64,000 nt of DNA from a bacterium (GTDB taxonomy: Bacteria > Desulfobacterota > Binatia > HRBIN30 > CADEER01): NCBI GenBank assembly GCA_030430165.1, contig JAUIGL010000030.1:1-64000 (forward strand). The letters run 5' to 3'. The notes below the pieces were generated by a model. The model was not told the origin of the DNA, did no database searches, and saw nothing but the letters and a program-made list of their open reading frames with translations. The first letter of the stretch is position 1; each line of letters starts with the position of its first letter. Shown here in pieces: positions 62,751-64,000 of this stretch. The translations under genes were made by a program, and so were the position numbers.

Positions 62751-64000
62751 ATGGCAAGCCTCGACCAACCCGCGCCCTCCCGCTCTCTGATTGCGCTCGG
62801 CGTCGCCGTCGTCGTCATCGCCGCCGCAGGGCTGGCAACCGGGGGCGACTCGGTGCTGCTCGGTCTCGCCGCCGTCGCCGGGCTGGGAATCAGCGGACTC
62901 GCCCGGTGGGCACCGCGAGATCCTGGCGGACAGTTCACCAGGCGCGGACTCCTCGTCCTGGTCGCAGTGCTCGCCGCGGCGAGCTTGGCGATGGCCTACG
63001 GGTGGATCGGGAGCGCCAACGTGTCGACCGCGGCATGGGCCTGGTGCGCGGCGACCGCGATCGCCCTGCTCGGACGATTCCGTTCCGGTTGGGTGCTGGC
63101 ACTCGCCGCCACCAGCTTCGCCCTGTTCGCCGTCGAAGTCGGACTGCTCGCCTACGAGCGCTGGTCCGAGGGTGTCGGCGTGGCCCCGCCAACCGCCGAA
63201 TCGCCGGCGACGGAACCGCCAGCCGCCCGCGTGCAAGCGCCCGCCGAGAAACAACCCCCATCTCCGCAGCCAGAGCGCGCCGGCGAGAACACCTACACCA
63301 GCACGGCACGCTACCGCACCGGCGACCCGGTGCTCGGCGCCAAGCTGGTCGAGTCCGTCACCACCGTCACCTCCAAGCAACTCGGCAACGGCGAGTACGT
63401 GTTCCGCGACGTCGTCTACTCGACCGACGACCGCGGCAGGCGGCGGTCACTGGGCGCAGCCGAAGATCCCAGACCGGACAAACACGCCCTCTTCTTCGGC
63501 GGCTCTTTCACCTTCGGCATGGGTGTTGCCGACGACGCGACACTGCCGTCGCAGTTCGAAACCGTATCCGCGGGCGAGTACGAGGCCTACAACTTCGGCG
63601 CCGGCGGCTACGGAACCGCACAGATGTACCTGCAGCTCGGTCTCGACCGCCTGCTCGACGACATCCCGCAGAAGAGCGGCATCGCCGTGTACAGCTTGAT
63701 CGCCGATCACATCAACCGCAGCACGCCGCACCGTCTCGATCGGCTGGTGAGCTTCCGTAAGTCGCCCCTCTTTCGACTCGACGCCGAGGGACGGCTCGAC
63801 GGTCCGTTCCGCATGAAGGACGACCCCGAGCTCAGCGCCGCAATGGAGGCCTTCGAAGCCAAGCGCCGAGCGTCGCCGCTGCAGAGAGCGGTCGGCGGTG
63901 CGCGCGCGGAAACCTATCTGCCGACGGACCAAGCCCTGGAGGTACTGGCCCAACTCATCGTCGGCGCCAAGGCCCGCTACGACGAGCGCTTCGACGGGCA
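62751..64000 (+). CDS. Membrane-anchored SGNH-hydrolase-like protein (partial, runs off the window)
   Basis: An open frame from the ATG at 62751 to the end of the window (about 416 residues, no stop). Three to four hydrophobic segments span about residues 12-140, then a Pro/Ala linker and a soluble domain in which FFGGSFTFGMGV (about 247-258) resembles the GxSxT/F-G block I of membrane-linked SGNH hydrolases, with YNFGAGGYGTAQM about 35 residues on as block III. These often add or remove acyl groups on surface glycans. Divergent from the sulfatase-fold gene (85-base gap). Confidence 0.7.
   Translation, partial: MASLDQPAPSRSLIALGVAVVVIAAAGLATGGDSVLLGLAAVAGLGISGLARWAPRDPGGQFTRRGLLVLVAVLAAASLAMAYGWIGSANVSTAAWAWCAATAIALLGRFRSGWVLALAATSFALFAVEVGLLAYERWSEGVGVAPPTAESPATEPPAARVQAPAEKQPPSPQPERAGENTYTSTARYRTGDPVLGAKLVESVTTVTSKQLGNGEYVFRDVVYSTDDRGRRRSLGAAEDPRPDKHALFFGGSFTFGMGVADDATLPSQFETVSAGEYEAYNFGAGGYGTAQMYLQLGLDRLLDDIPQKSGIAVYSLIADHINRSTPHRLDRLVSFRKSPLFRLDAEGRLDGPFRMKDDPELSAAMEAFEAKRRASPLQRAVGGARAETYLPTDQALEVLAQLIVGAKARYDERFDG

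Overview
This is a high-GC bacterial chromosome segment from a Gram-negative organism. It carries a Na+-pumping NADH:quinone reductase operon, murein lytic transglycosylase, lipoproteins with lipoboxes, and a Wzm/Wzt-type glycan exporter. The mix of CoA-ester enzymes (acyl-CoA dehydrogenase, SCP2-type thiolase, HMG-CoA-synthase-like/OB-fold protein), a haloalkane dehalogenase, Thr/Pro-linked FG-GAP surface proteins and a dockerin-like GDCNGDG tail resembles environmental deltaproteobacterial or Binatota-type genomes. That assignment is an impression, not a demonstration: the window has no rRNA and I ran no search.

Layout. 1-200: 67-bp tandem repeats before an acyl-CoA dehydrogenase (214-1386). 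1466-8957: one tightly packed operon, nqrABCDEF, apbE, the tiny nqrM and a CBS-domain gene; ApbE and NqrM are the maturation factors of the complex the operon encodes. 9061-17241: ispH with a secreted flavin-barrel-like protein, a lytic transglycosylase, a HugZ-like protein, a 2OG-Fe(II) oxygenase, a haloalkane dehalogenase and a membrane histidine kinase. 17257-21417: a defence/persistence-like island bounded by two ~380-bp direct repeats starting exactly 3600 bp apart. It holds an AbiEi-like/HipA fusion kinase under perfect palindromes and a Phd/VapC pair. 21418-24065: two genes for CoA-thioester chemistry. 24231-28744: a sigma-54 activator facing a canonical sigma-54 promoter that drives a CxSGxR sulfurtransferase/phosphatase-like protein, a persulfide-dioxygenase-like hydrolase and a TauE/SafE permease, followed by a second CxSGxR protein and a rhodanese lipoprotein; together they look like a sulfide/persulfide detoxification locus.

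28786-36827: four leftward FG-GAP beta-propeller surface proteins, three sharing a Cys-containing C-terminal anchor and one ending in dockerin-like EF-hands. 36941-38272: dnaA, with DnaA-box-like sites upstream that suggest oriC. 38693-40413: a VKOR-DsbA fusion and a PKD lipoprotein. 40567-62665: a large surface-glycan locus with GDP-mannose dehydratase, a GDP-fucose-synthase-like enzyme, ABC export, an FkbM methyltransferase fused to a new-looking helical repeat, and glycosyltransferases. It also contains a compact six-gene set (sugar-phosphate isomerase, two dehydrogenases, phosphatase, CMP-sugar synthetase, glycosyltransferase-like protein) that looks like an undescribed CMP-activated sugar pathway. 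The window ends in a membrane-anchored SGNH-like gene cut at the edge.

Intergenic DNA is unusually rich in small repeats: heptamer arrays, TIR elements and CACGGATGAACACGG-type hairpins.
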